64,000 bases of DNA from Vibrio toranzoniae (lineage in GTDB: Bacteria > Pseudomonadota > Gammaproteobacteria > Enterobacterales > Vibrionaceae): assembly GCF_024347655.1 (NCBI RefSeq), contig NZ_AP025515.1, forward strand, positions 930,001 through 994,000, given 5' to 3'. This document shows positions 50,863-58,877 of the stretch, piece by piece. The notes under the pieces were generated by a model. It did not search any database and had not been told where the DNA came from. It saw only the letters and a list, made by a program, of their open reading frames with translations. Position numbers and translations under genes: made by a program. Within the stretch, counting starts at the first letter, position 1. Each line of letters starts with the position of its first letter.

Positions 50863-51261
50863 TTATTGGATCTCAGCCAGCTCTTCTACTAAACGGTCAC
50901 GCTCTTCAATCTCGTCTTCAATTTTACGTTGATACTTTTTCACTTTCTGAGCCTTACCAGACTGTTTCGCTTCTTTGAGATCTTCTCGGTATTCAGCGAG
51001 ATCTTCTTCACTCGATTCTATTTTTTCAGCGATTTTGTCTTTCAAGCCGTCATTGGTGCAGTTAGCTTTCGCAGCTTTCAGTGCGGTGGTCAATCGCTCG
51101 ACTTTGTATTGATTGTCGTACTGTTCCGCTTTCTTTATTTGGTATTCGATCTCACAGAACTTCTTCTCACAGCCTGTGAGTGCGTCGCATTCGGTGCTTG
51201 CCATGCTGGTGAATGAAAATGCATAGAGAAACAGTATTGAGCCTTTTAGATGTCGATTCAT
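50863..51261 (-). CDS. DUF1090 family periplasmic protein (YqjC-like)
   Basis: 132 residues with a signal peptide (1-21, cleaved near MAS) and an extended charged coiled coil (about 55-130). Cys25/Cys31/Cys36 occur in the N-terminal ECDALTGCEKKFCEIE and a fourth Cys in KANCTNDGLKDKI. DUF1090/YqjC is the periplasmic partner gene of yqjDEK in E. coli; here it stands alone about 8 kb from the yqjD-like operon. Function unknown. Confidence 0.87.
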   Translation of the reverse strand: MNRHLKGSILFLYAFSFTSMASTECDALTGCEKKFCEIEYQIKKAEQYDNQYKVERLTTALKAAKANCTNDGLKDKIAEKIESSEEDLAEYREDLKEAKQSGKAQKVKKYQRKIEDEIEERDRLVEELAEIQ

Positions 51262-51397
51262 GATTTACCTTCTAATTGGTCTATTGAATTTGAGTCGAGT
51301 TTCCACCGTAATCTATCACTCTAGTTGTGTGTTATTGGCAGAGGAGTGTTAAAGATAAGTCTTTGTGCTTAATGATTTATCTCTATCAAGGAGTGGT

Positions 51398-52903
51398 TCA
51401 GATATGACTAATCCATACCTTCTCGAGATCGCACCAACCGAAACCATTCACTTGTGCACCCTGTATCTTTTCTGATACCTCCAAGTTAAATGCCTCCTGT
51501 TTGATCTCAACCACAATCCCGTTTTCATCTAGCCAATGTCTAAGTTCTAACAGCCTATTCATGGCCAGAACGATGTCGGGCTCGCGTCGAATTGAAGTTA
51601 TCCTTTGCTCAATCGTATTTAGCCTCTCTGTGGCTAGAGATAAGGCCTCAAAAGGGAAACGAGTAAAGAAGCTTAACCATGAGGAGAAGGTGTCGTTTTC
51701 ATCAATAATGCTGCACAGCGCGATGTCTTTGGCAGCTGTATAGTGTCCATATTCGACATTGGTTTTTTGATCGCCAGATACTGATAATTGCTCGAAAAGC
51801 GCTTGGCATTCAGAGGTGTCCTCAACAGTCAACTCACGAGTAGTTTTCGACAACTTCGGGTTTTGAACCTTAAAGAAGGTTGAACCGCAATTCTGTAGAT
51901 CTGAATCGCTCGCTCCACTTGCCTTGACCGTTTTCTCTGGCATTTTTACGCACACTTGGTTTTGCGCACATGCCTTAGTTTGTGACCATTCAGGATAAAC
52001 CCAAAGCTCGACTCGATTGAGAATAGGTGCGCTGCGTGAATATGCGTTATTGCGGTTTAACCTCAGCATCTTGCTTGAGAAAACCTCCAACGCGAAAGCG
52101 CCTGAGCCAATTAGCTTATCTTCTGATGTGTGCTCAAATATCGAAGCCTCAGCTCTAGCCAGTAATCGAGGTAAATGCCAATCAGGCTCGCTCAGAGTAA
52201 CTTTGATCACATCGCCAGTGACAGCCGACATTTCAACAATATGTTGATAGCAACGACGCCAGAGTTTGCTCTTAGTGAGTAAGGAGAGACAGCGTACTAT
52301 GTCTTGGACTTCAAGCGTTCGACCGTTATGGAATTGAACACCATTACGAACTTGGAAATACCAAACGGTAGCCTCTTCATTAGGCTGCCAATGATAAGCC
52401 AAATCACCGCTCAGCCTCCCTTGTTGAATAGAGGTCAGGCGTTGGCAAATCTGCGTCACTAAGAAACGTTCAGTACGCCTTAGCACACGCTGAGGGTGGA
52501 GTGCTTCAAGTTCTCGGTGAAAGGGAATGAATGCTACGCTCTGTGTTGAATGATTGTTGCTGCTCAGAAAGGCTTGTAGCTCAGCGCCAGCGTTGCGGCC
52601 ATTGAAGCTTAAGGTGTTAAATACCTGCTCAATATTGCCTGAATCTGCTTGGCTTTGGGCGTATTGGTAACACGCTTCAATCGGCTCAATAAGACACGTA
52701 AGCTGCGCCTTTTTGTTGCGTCCCGAACTGGCTTGCCACTCAATCCAGCATTGCGCTGTCATCGCTTTGAGTAAGGTTTGAACGTGACGTTCACTCACAT
52801 GCAGTAACGCTGCCAATTGGCTGACTTGGCAGCGTGATACTCCAGGTCCAAAAGCCTGAAATATCTTTTCGTACAGTTCAAGCTTGCGCTTAAGGTTGCC
52901 CAA
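51398..52903 (-). CDS. SgrR-like transcriptional regulator
   Basis: 501 residues. N-terminal winged helix (about 1-100; FGPGVSRCQVSQLAALLHVSERHVQTLLKAM). The rest resembles a solute-binding-protein fold (SBP_bac_5): AYHWQPNEEATVWYFQVRNGVQFHNGRTLEVQDIVR-like region near 165-205. SgrR in E. coli activates sgrS RNA and sugar-transport genes on phosphosugar stress. No sgrS partner is visible; the gene ends a minus-strand set with an oxidoreductase gene 9 bases upstream. Substrate sensed is unknown. Confidence 0.85.
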   Translation of the reverse strand: MGNLKRKLELYEKIFQAFGPGVSRCQVSQLAALLHVSERHVQTLLKAMTAQCWIEWQASSGRNKKAQLTCLIEPIEACYQYAQSQADSGNIEQVFNTLSFNGRNAGAELQAFLSSNNHSTQSVAFIPFHRELEALHPQRVLRRTERFLVTQICQRLTSIQQGRLSGDLAYHWQPNEEATVWYFQVRNGVQFHNGRTLEVQDIVRCLSLLTKSKLWRRCYQHIVEMSAVTGDVIKVTLSEPDWHLPRLLARAEASIFEHTSEDKLIGSGAFALEVFSSKMLRLNRNNAYSRSAPILNRVELWVYPEWSQTKACAQNQVCVKMPEKTVKASGASDSDLQNCGSTFFKVQNPKLSKTTRELTVEDTSECQALFEQLSVSGDQKTNVEYGHYTAAKDIALCSIIDENDTFSSWLSFFTRFPFEALSLATERLNTIEQRITSIRREPDIVLAMNRLLELRHWLDENGIVVEIKQEAFNLEVSEKIQGAQVNGFGWCDLEKVWISHI

Positions 52904-52912
52904 TTCGAAGTC

Positions 52913-53923
52913 CTAAATGTTAGGTTGAGTTAAATGTTGGTAGCCAGCATCAATGAGTGCTTTCTCCATGGTATCCAGTACCTGAGCACTTACCTCTGAG
53001 CTTAGGATATCAGATTGCGTTTTTCCCTCTAGCACCAGCTGTGAGAAGTGTTCGATTTGATATTCGAACCCATTACCTTGAATTGGGTGCTCGATGATGA
53101 AGGTTTCATTCTGATATTCGACCTCGATGTAGGCTGGGTTCCACCATTTTTCTTGAATTGTAATGGTGATATTTGGGCCAGTTAATCGCGCTGCGCGTGG
53201 CAGGTTATGTACCGTTGAAGCCGATATGGTGGCGTTGATCTCGCCATAAAACTGAAAGCAGGAATCGGTATCGACATTAGAACCCTCATAAAGGCTCGAC
53301 ATCTCTACTTGAGGGCTGGAAGGTGTAACTCCAAGCGTGCGGCACAAATCGTAGAAAAACCACAGTCCGTAGACGCCAACATCGAGCGTTGCCCCACCTG
53401 CTAAGTTCGGGTTAAAGATAAACAAATCTGGATCATAAGCGTGATGGTTACCAAAGCTGGCTTCTATCGAATCAATCTTAACCTTGTTGTTGGCTAAGAA
53501 TGACGTGAGATCACGATAAGCAGGAAACACGACAGTCTTCATCGCTTCTATCAGCATCACACCGTTTTGTTCTGCGAGGGCTTTCATCTCCAGCCAATCG
53601 CCAAGGTTGGTGAAGGCTGGCTTTTCTACCAGTACGTGTTTTTTATGACTTAGAAACAGTTCAGCTAAAGGCTTGTGATAAGGATGAACTGTGGCGATGT
53701 ATACCGCTTCAACATCTGGATCTTGCGCCATGGCTTCATAAGAACCATAAGCCTTGTTGCAACCAAATTTATCAGCAAACACAGAGGCTCTTGAGTGATT
53801 TCGTGCTGACACCACGTAGAGTTCGCCATATGAGCAATGCTCGGTGAGTGCGGTCGAAAAGCGGTTAGCGATGTTACCTAATCCAGCGATGCCCCATTTG
53901 ATCTTGCGTTGCGTGTTGCTCAT
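52913..53923 (-). CDS. Gfo/Idh/MocA-family oxidoreductase
   Basis: 336 residues. Rossmann start KWGIAGLGNIANRFSTAL (NAD(P) binding), VYIATVHPYHKPLAELFLSHKKHVLVEKPAF with the EKP motif, and GGATLDVGVYGLWFFYDLC typical of glucose-fructose oxidoreductase or trans-dihydrodiol dehydrogenase relatives. GGAG precedes the ATG. Directly upstream of the sgrR-like gene (9-bp gap), so both are probably co-transcribed and may act on the same carbohydrate. Substrate unknown. Confidence 0.87.
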   Translation of the reverse strand: MSNTQRKIKWGIAGLGNIANRFSTALTEHCSYGELYVVSARNHSRASVFADKFGCNKAYGSYEAMAQDPDVEAVYIATVHPYHKPLAELFLSHKKHVLVEKPAFTNLGDWLEMKALAEQNGVMLIEAMKTVVFPAYRDLTSFLANNKVKIDSIEASFGNHHAYDPDLFIFNPNLAGGATLDVGVYGLWFFYDLCRTLGVTPSSPQVEMSSLYEGSNVDTDSCFQFYGEINATISASTVHNLPRAARLTGPNITITIQEKWWNPAYIEVEYQNETFIIEHPIQGNGFEYQIEHFSQLVLEGKTQSDILSSEVSAQVLDTMEKALIDAGYQHLTQPNI

Positions 53924-54050
53924 TACTTACTCCAAATCTTTGCTTTGTAATAAGTGTACTTAGAGTTGCCCAAGACAAATAGAGAACAGATTTCTCAACC
54001 TGTTCTCTATTTTTAATTAGCTTGTTTTGTTTGTGCTGCGCTGTGCATGA

Positions 54051-54950
54051 TTAGCTGTGTATCGAACGCTTCCAGTCTGCCAAGGCCTGTATGTGTTTTG
54101 GCCCAATACCACAACACCCACCGGCAATATTCGCACCAAGTGCGTGCCAGCGTTTTGCGTAAGCTAAGTAACCTTGGCCATCCAGCTCTCGCATTTCTTG
54201 AAAAATGTCATTCGCCTCATGTTCGCTGCTGATCGGCGCAAAGTTATTTGCGTAGACACCAATGTCTAAATCACAGCCTAACTCATCAATTACTTTCTTA
54301 GTATCGATAATGGCTTGATCCATCACTTCAGGCACCGAGCAATTAAACATAATGCCTGTAGCATTGGACTGGCAGGCCAGTTTGATGGCGTCATTTACGC
54401 TCTCACCAGACCGAATGTGTGCAACATCGCCCTTGGTGTCTTCCAAGCTAAAGGCGTAATAACACGGTTTGTTTGATTGCTTAAGCACCGCATGAATGGA
54501 CTCGAATTCTTGCAGACTACAGATGGTTTCCGCGATCCAAAGGTCGATATTTGGATCTTGTGCATCGTAAAGTGTCTGAATGATTGGCGCCGCTTCTTCT
54601 ACCTTGAACAGGTCTGGTCGGTAGCTGCCAAATGGCGGTGGAATCGCACCTGCGACTTGTACTGTGTGAGGTGCATTGTTAGCAACCGCTTTAGCCAGTT
54701 CGCCAGAAAGCGCCGCTAGCTCAAAACCTCGCTGTTCAAAGAGCGCTTCACCCAAGTGAAAAGGTACACAGGCGTAGCTATTGGTGATCAGGATTTCAGC
54801 ACCTGCATCGACAAAGTTTTGATGCGCTTGGCTGACAAATTCGGGGGCTTCAATCAGTGCTTGAGCGCTCCAAAGAGGCTGTGAGAATGGCGCGCCAATT
54901 TCTTTGAGTTCTCGGCCCATGCCGCCATCAAGTATGGTTAGTGTTTTCAT
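54051..54950 (-). CDS. mmuM: homocysteine S-methyltransferase
   Basis: 299 residues, zinc-dependent methyltransferase that uses S-methylmethionine (or similar donors) to convert homocysteine to methionine. ILDGGMGRELKEIGAPF opens the barrel. Zinc Cys ligands are in FNCSVPEV (residue about 208) and the double Cys of AGGCCGIGPKHIQAL near the C-terminus. No mmuP permease adjacent. The 127-bp gap to the next gene holds its end, without a clear terminator. Confidence 0.92.
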   Translation of the reverse strand: MKTLTILDGGMGRELKEIGAPFSQPLWSAQALIEAPEFVSQAHQNFVDAGAEILITNSYACVPFHLGEALFEQRGFELAALSGELAKAVANNAPHTVQVAGAIPPPFGSYRPDLFKVEEAAPIIQTLYDAQDPNIDLWIAETICSLQEFESIHAVLKQSNKPCYYAFSLEDTKGDVAHIRSGESVNDAIKLACQSNATGIMFNCSVPEVMDQAIIDTKKVIDELGCDLDIGVYANNFAPISSEHEANDIFQEMRELDGQGYLAYAKRWHALGANIAGGCCGIGPKHIQALADWKRSIHS

Positions 54951-55260
54951 ATTTAATACTATCTAAACAATTGCTGAAGTTCTGACGACACCATATCAGA
55001 CAACCCAGTCAGACAGAAGTTACAAGCTATGTGTTACTGAGAACGAAATGGGTTATCAATATTTCAATCCAAACCAATTTTTTAAGCAAAACTAATGTAA
55101 TACCGCATTGGATTATGATGTCGTATTAGATCAAAGGCGTGCCACTGGCTTTGTTGAGCAACTAAAATGGGGCAAGTTTAGAGACTAGATTGAAGTAAAG
55201 TCGATACGCCAATTGTTAATGAGTCAGTATTTCGATCAAAAAAGATCTTTAAAGTATTGT

Positions 55261-55274
55261 TGAAATCGGTTTCA
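55261..55274. promoter_or_regulatory. LacI/AscG-type operator, copy 1
   Basis: TGAAATCGGTTTCA, symmetric at 12 of 14 positions. It closely matches the AscG operator TGAAACCGGTTTCA of E. coli. The AscG-like regulator gene lies at 56931. Expected to repress the GH1 gene 106 bp downstream. Confidence 0.85.
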
Positions 55275-55294
55275 TCGTATATCTTTTCTTTGAT

Positions 55295-55308
55295 TGAAAT
55301 CGGTTTCA
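55295..55308. promoter_or_regulatory. LacI/AscG-type operator, copy 2
   Basis: Identical to copy 1, 34 bp further on (about three helical turns), so dimers on both sites face the same side and could cooperate or flank the promoter. Confidence 0.85.
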
Positions 55309-55380
55309 GAGTTGAAGTTTTTCATTTTTAACCCGAAACCAATTACTTTTTAACGAATATTTTTCTTAGCGAGTAACAGT

Positions 55381-56820
55381 ATGAACAACGAATTTCCGAA
55401 CGATTTTTTATGGGGCGGTGCGGTTGCGGCGCATCAGCTAGAAGGCGGCTGGGATGCGAATGGTAAAGGTGTAAGTGTGGTCGATGTGTTAACGGCAGGC
55501 GCTCATGGTGTTCAACGTCGAATCACCGATGGGGTGATTGATGGCGAAAACTACCCAAACCAAGTAGCGGTTGATTTTTACCACCGTTACAAAGAGGACA
55601 TTAAGTTATTCGCTGAGATGGGCTTTAAGTGTTTCCGTACCAGCATTGCGTGGACACGTATTTTCCCGAATGGCGATGAATCCGAGCCATGTGAAGCGGG
55701 TTTAGCGTTTTACGATGACTTGTTTGATGAGCTGTTGAAATATGATATTCAGCCCGTGGTGACGCTGAGTCACTTCGAAATGCCTTACCATCTAGCCAAA
55801 GAATACGGCGGTTGGATGAACCGTAAAGTGATCGATTTCTTCGTTAAGTACTCGACCACGGTAATGGAGCGTTACCAGCACAAAGTAAAATACTGGATGA
55901 CGTTTAACGAGATCAATAATCAGATGAACACCTCGGCAGACATCTTTGGTTGGCTGTGCTCTGGCGTGAAGTTCCCACAATGTGACAAACCGCAGCAAGC
56001 GATGTATCAAGCGGTTCACCACCAATTTGTGGCAAGTGCTTTGGTGGTAAAGAAAGGTCACGAGATCAACCCAGGTCTTCAGATCGGCGCAATGTGTGCG
56101 ATGGTGCCTTTCTACCCTCGTTCTTCTAAGCCTGAAGACATCATGGTGGCACAGCAAGCGATGCGTGATCGCTACTTCTTCTCGGATGTGATGGTTCGCG
56201 GTCACTACCCAAGTTACGCAAAACGCGATTGGGCACTTAAAGGCTTCAACATTGAAATGCAGCCTGAAGATGAGCAGATCTTGAAAGAAGGTAAAGCGGA
56301 TTACCTTGGCTTTAGTTACTACATGTCAAACACATTGGATTCGTCTTCTCACCAATCGACAGATGAAGCGATGGACGGCGGCCATGAAAACTCGGTTGAT
56401 AACCCGTTCATCCAGTCGAGCGATTGGGGCTGGCCGATTGATCCAACAGGTTTGCGTTTCTGTTTAGCATCTCTTTATGAGCGCTATGAAGTGCCGCTGT
56501 TCATTGTTGAAAATGGTTTTGGCGCGGTTGATACAATCGAAGAGGATGGCAGCATCAATGATGACTACCGCATTGCCTACCTTGGCGACCACATCAAAGA
56601 GATGAAAAAAGCGGTTGCGATTGATGGCGTTGACCTGATGGGTTACACCCCTTGGGGCTGTATCGATTTGGTGTCGTTCACCACTGGTGAGATGAAAAAG
56701 CGCTACGGATTCATTTACGTAGATAAGCACAACGATCAATCCGGTTCTTTGGAGCGCAAACGCAAGAAGTCGTTTGAGTGGTACAAAGGCGTGATTGCAT
56801 CTAATGGTGCCACTATTTAG
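55381..56820 (+). CDS. GH1 6-phospho-beta-glucosidase (AscB/BglA-like)
   Basis: 479 residues, TIM-barrel hydrolase that cleaves 6-phospho-beta-glucosides delivered by PTS. Catalytic acid/base Glu177 in TFNEINN and nucleophile Glu377 in IVENGFG. DLVSFTTGEMKKRYGFIYVD contains the Ser, Lys and Tyr that bind the 6-phosphate in this subfamily. Overall text follows E. coli AscB, including FLWGGA near the start and SDWGWPIDP. Regulated by the two operators upstream. No PTS gene lies next to it, so the substrate importer must be elsewhere. Confidence 0.93.
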   Translation: MNNEFPNDFLWGGAVAAHQLEGGWDANGKGVSVVDVLTAGAHGVQRRITDGVIDGENYPNQVAVDFYHRYKEDIKLFAEMGFKCFRTSIAWTRIFPNGDESEPCEAGLAFYDDLFDELLKYDIQPVVTLSHFEMPYHLAKEYGGWMNRKVIDFFVKYSTTVMERYQHKVKYWMTFNEINNQMNTSADIFGWLCSGVKFPQCDKPQQAMYQAVHHQFVASALVVKKGHEINPGLQIGAMCAMVPFYPRSSKPEDIMVAQQAMRDRYFFSDVMVRGHYPSYAKRDWALKGFNIEMQPEDEQILKEGKADYLGFSYYMSNTLDSSSHQSTDEAMDGGHENSVDNPFIQSSDWGWPIDPTGLRFCLASLYERYEVPLFIVENGFGAVDTIEEDGSINDDYRIAYLGDHIKEMKKAVAIDGVDLMGYTPWGCIDLVSFTTGEMKKRYGFIYVDKHNDQSGSLERKRKKSFEWYKGVIASNGATI

Positions 56821-56880
56821 AATGCCTCTTGCTGCGTCGTTCTACGTAATATAAAGATAAGCGCAATATGAATTAGCATT

Positions 56881-56910
56881 AAATTAGTCGGCTTATGTCG
56901 GCTAATTTTT
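56881..56910 (+). terminator. terminator of the GH1 gene, before the regulator
   Basis: AAATTAGTCGG (56881-56891) and TCGGCTAATTT (56898-56908) form a stem with one wobble and one mismatch, leading to TTTTTA. It ends 20 bases before the lacI-type start, partly uncoupling regulator from enzyme, and argues against an earlier start codon. Confidence 0.75.
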
Positions 56911-56930
56911 TATATGAGGAAAAGAAGCGA

Positions 56931-57929
56931 ATGGTCACAATGCTTGATGTCGCAAACCGCGCAGGTGTATCAAAGTCGACGGTTTCTCGTGTCTTAAATG
57001 GCAAAAATATCGTGCGCCCAGATGTGGTGAAAAAGGTATTTGATGCGATTCAAGAAACGGGCTATCGACCAAACCTATTAGCTCAACAACTGGCGACCAA
57101 GAAGACCAACTTCATCGGCTTTGTTATCACTAATGAGCTGTTCAATGGCCCTTATTTCTCTTCTTTGATGTATCACGCGGCTTCTTATAGCGAAAAATCG
57201 AATCATCAACTGGTGATCACCGATGGTAAACACAGTGCTGAAGACGAAATAAAGGCGATCAATTTCCTGCTTGATATGAAATGCGCGGGCATCATCATTT
57301 ATCCGCAATGTTTAACCGAAAGCGAGATCGCACAGATCATCGAAAGCACTCACACTCCGATTCTAGTGCTCAACCGTGAAATGCGATCTAAGCCCGAGCA
57401 CGCTATCACCACAGACCATTATCAGAGTGCTTGTTTGATGGTGGGACACATCATCGAGCAAGGCCATACGGACATTGCAGTGATTCGAGGAAAAAACGGT
57501 TCTTCGACAGATGAACTGCGTTACCAAGCCTATCAAGATGTGCTCACCAAGCACGATATTAAGCTAAACGAATCTAAAGTTGTTCAGGGCGATTGGACGA
57601 TGGAGAGTGGCTACCGTGCCGCGCAAGCTTTGGTAAAAAGCCAAGCAAGCTTCACTGCAATTCTGTCTGAAAACGATGACATGGCGATTGGCGCGATTAA
57701 GGCGTTAACCGAGCTGGGTTATTCATTGCCTGAAGACATCTCTATCGTCGGCTTTGATAACAGTAAAGTTGGCGCATTTTTAACGCCAAGCCTTACCTCG
57801 GTGAGTGTGCCATTAGAGCAAATGACGCAAAAGGCTATTCTGAAAATCGTCGGTGAAACCGAGCAAGCGCAAGCCTTGAGTACGACGGGCAGTTTAGTGA
57901 TTCGTGATTCAGTCGCTCAGCGTATTTAA
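56931..57929 (+). CDS. LacI-family repressor (AscG-like)
   Basis: 332 residues from the ATG at 56931 with AGGA 10 bases upstream; a frame extension to 56895 would overlap the terminator. The DNA-binding head MVTMLDVANRAGVSKSTVSRVLNGK is at residues 1-25. KPEHAITTDH and PEDISIVGFDN lie in the sugar-binding domain, which resembles E. coli AscG. Probable targets are the two operators upstream of the GH1 gene. Inducer is likely a phosphorylated beta-glucoside. Confidence 0.92.
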   Translation: MVTMLDVANRAGVSKSTVSRVLNGKNIVRPDVVKKVFDAIQETGYRPNLLAQQLATKKTNFIGFVITNELFNGPYFSSLMYHAASYSEKSNHQLVITDGKHSAEDEIKAINFLLDMKCAGIIIYPQCLTESEIAQIIESTHTPILVLNREMRSKPEHAITTDHYQSACLMVGHIIEQGHTDIAVIRGKNGSSTDELRYQAYQDVLTKHDIKLNESKVVQGDWTMESGYRAAQALVKSQASFTAILSENDDMAIGAIKALTELGYSLPEDISIVGFDNSKVGAFLTPSLTSVSVPLEQMTQKAILKIVGETEQAQALSTTGSLVIRDSVAQRI

Positions 57930-58122
57930 GCTCAATTAACAGAGAGTCGATTTTATAGTTAGCCTACAAAAAGTGATGGGATACACATCCCTGAAATCGA
58001 GATCAAACCTTGCTTACTCCGTTTTATTAGATATGCGATATTGCGTTTTTTGGTCGATGAATTGACCACTATTAGTTAATCAATGTGAAAATAGCTAAGT
58101 TATGTGAAAGCAGGTAAGTAAC

Positions 58123-58674
58123 GTGAAAACAGAAAAACAAAAAATGTTAGCTGGTGAGCCTTATTTAGCATGGGACGAGCAGCTGTATGGCGAGCGAATC
58201 GAGTGTCGTAAGGTATTGCAAAAACTCAATAACAGCATTCCAGATACCGAAGAGTGGCGCACGGCGATTGATACGCTGATCCCTGATTCGGAAGGTGCCT
58301 ATTTAGAACCGCCATTTCGTTGCGACTACGGCTCAAACATCAAACTGGGTAAGAATTTCTACGCTAACTTTAACTGCGTGATTTTGGATGTAGCTGAAGT
58401 GACCATTGGCGATAATGTGCTGCTTGGTCCGAACGTTCAAATCCTGACCGCGGGCCACCCACTAGATGTGAAAGGCCGTGTTGAAGATGGCGTGGAATTT
58501 GGCACTCCGATTAACGTTGGCGATAATGTCTGGCTTGGCGGCGGTGTGATTATTTTCCCTGGCGTGAACATTGGCAAAAACAGTGTGATTGGCGCAGGCA
58601 GTGTGGTGACCAAAGACATCCCAGATAATGTGGTTGCGGTCGGTAACCCGTGTAAAGTGCTGAAATCGTTGTGA
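58123..58674 (+). CDS. maa: maltose O-acetyltransferase-type sugar acetyltransferase
   Basis: 183 residues, start GTG with AGGTAAG upstream. MLAGEPYLAWDEQLYGER is the Maa N-terminal domain; hexapeptide-repeat core with NFNCVILDVAEVTIGDNVLLGPNVQI, catalytic His in TAGHPLD and the C-terminal VVAVGNPCKVLKSL. It is nearer the Maa consensus than the 44297 protein. Acetylates glucose or maltose with acetyl-CoA, perhaps to detoxify excess sugar. Follows the LacI gene by 193 bp. Confidence 0.93.
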   Translation: MKTEKQKMLAGEPYLAWDEQLYGERIECRKVLQKLNNSIPDTEEWRTAIDTLIPDSEGAYLEPPFRCDYGSNIKLGKNFYANFNCVILDVAEVTIGDNVLLGPNVQILTAGHPLDVKGRVEDGVEFGTPINVGDNVWLGGGVIIFPGVNIGKNSVIGAGSVVTKDIPDNVVAVGNPCKVLKSL

Positions 58675-58877
58675 TCTTGAACCAAAGATTGACAGGCGAA
58701 GGGGATACTTTGGTGCTGTGTTGCTAACGATCGAGTAGTGATGTTTCATTTATACTGGATAATTACCTATAAATATCAGGCTTTAGCAGTAATAATTAAT
58801 AGATAGACCTATTGGCTTGTTTACCGCAAAGCTAAAGGAAAAGTTTTAAGACATCATCGTGAGAGGAAGTCAGAGGC

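Larger units (their letters stand above)
54951..55380. other. 430-bp divergent region: beta-glucoside operators
   Basis: Between mmuM (left, minus) and the GH1 gene (right, plus). Twin LacI-type operators lie at 55261-55274 and 55295-55308. The section 55105-55190 has an open frame reading LDYDVVLDQRRATGFVEQL that may be gene debris, but it has no start or ribosome site. No transporter gene is present. Confidence 0.5.

Noticed and set aside
54951..55030. MetJ boxes before mmuM
   Set aside because: Some AGAC/GTCA-like octamers occur, but no tandem pair close to AGACGTCT is present.
55105..55190. Transposase-like or other gene fragment before the GH1 gene
   Set aside because: About 28 open codons with no recognised motif; could be chance.
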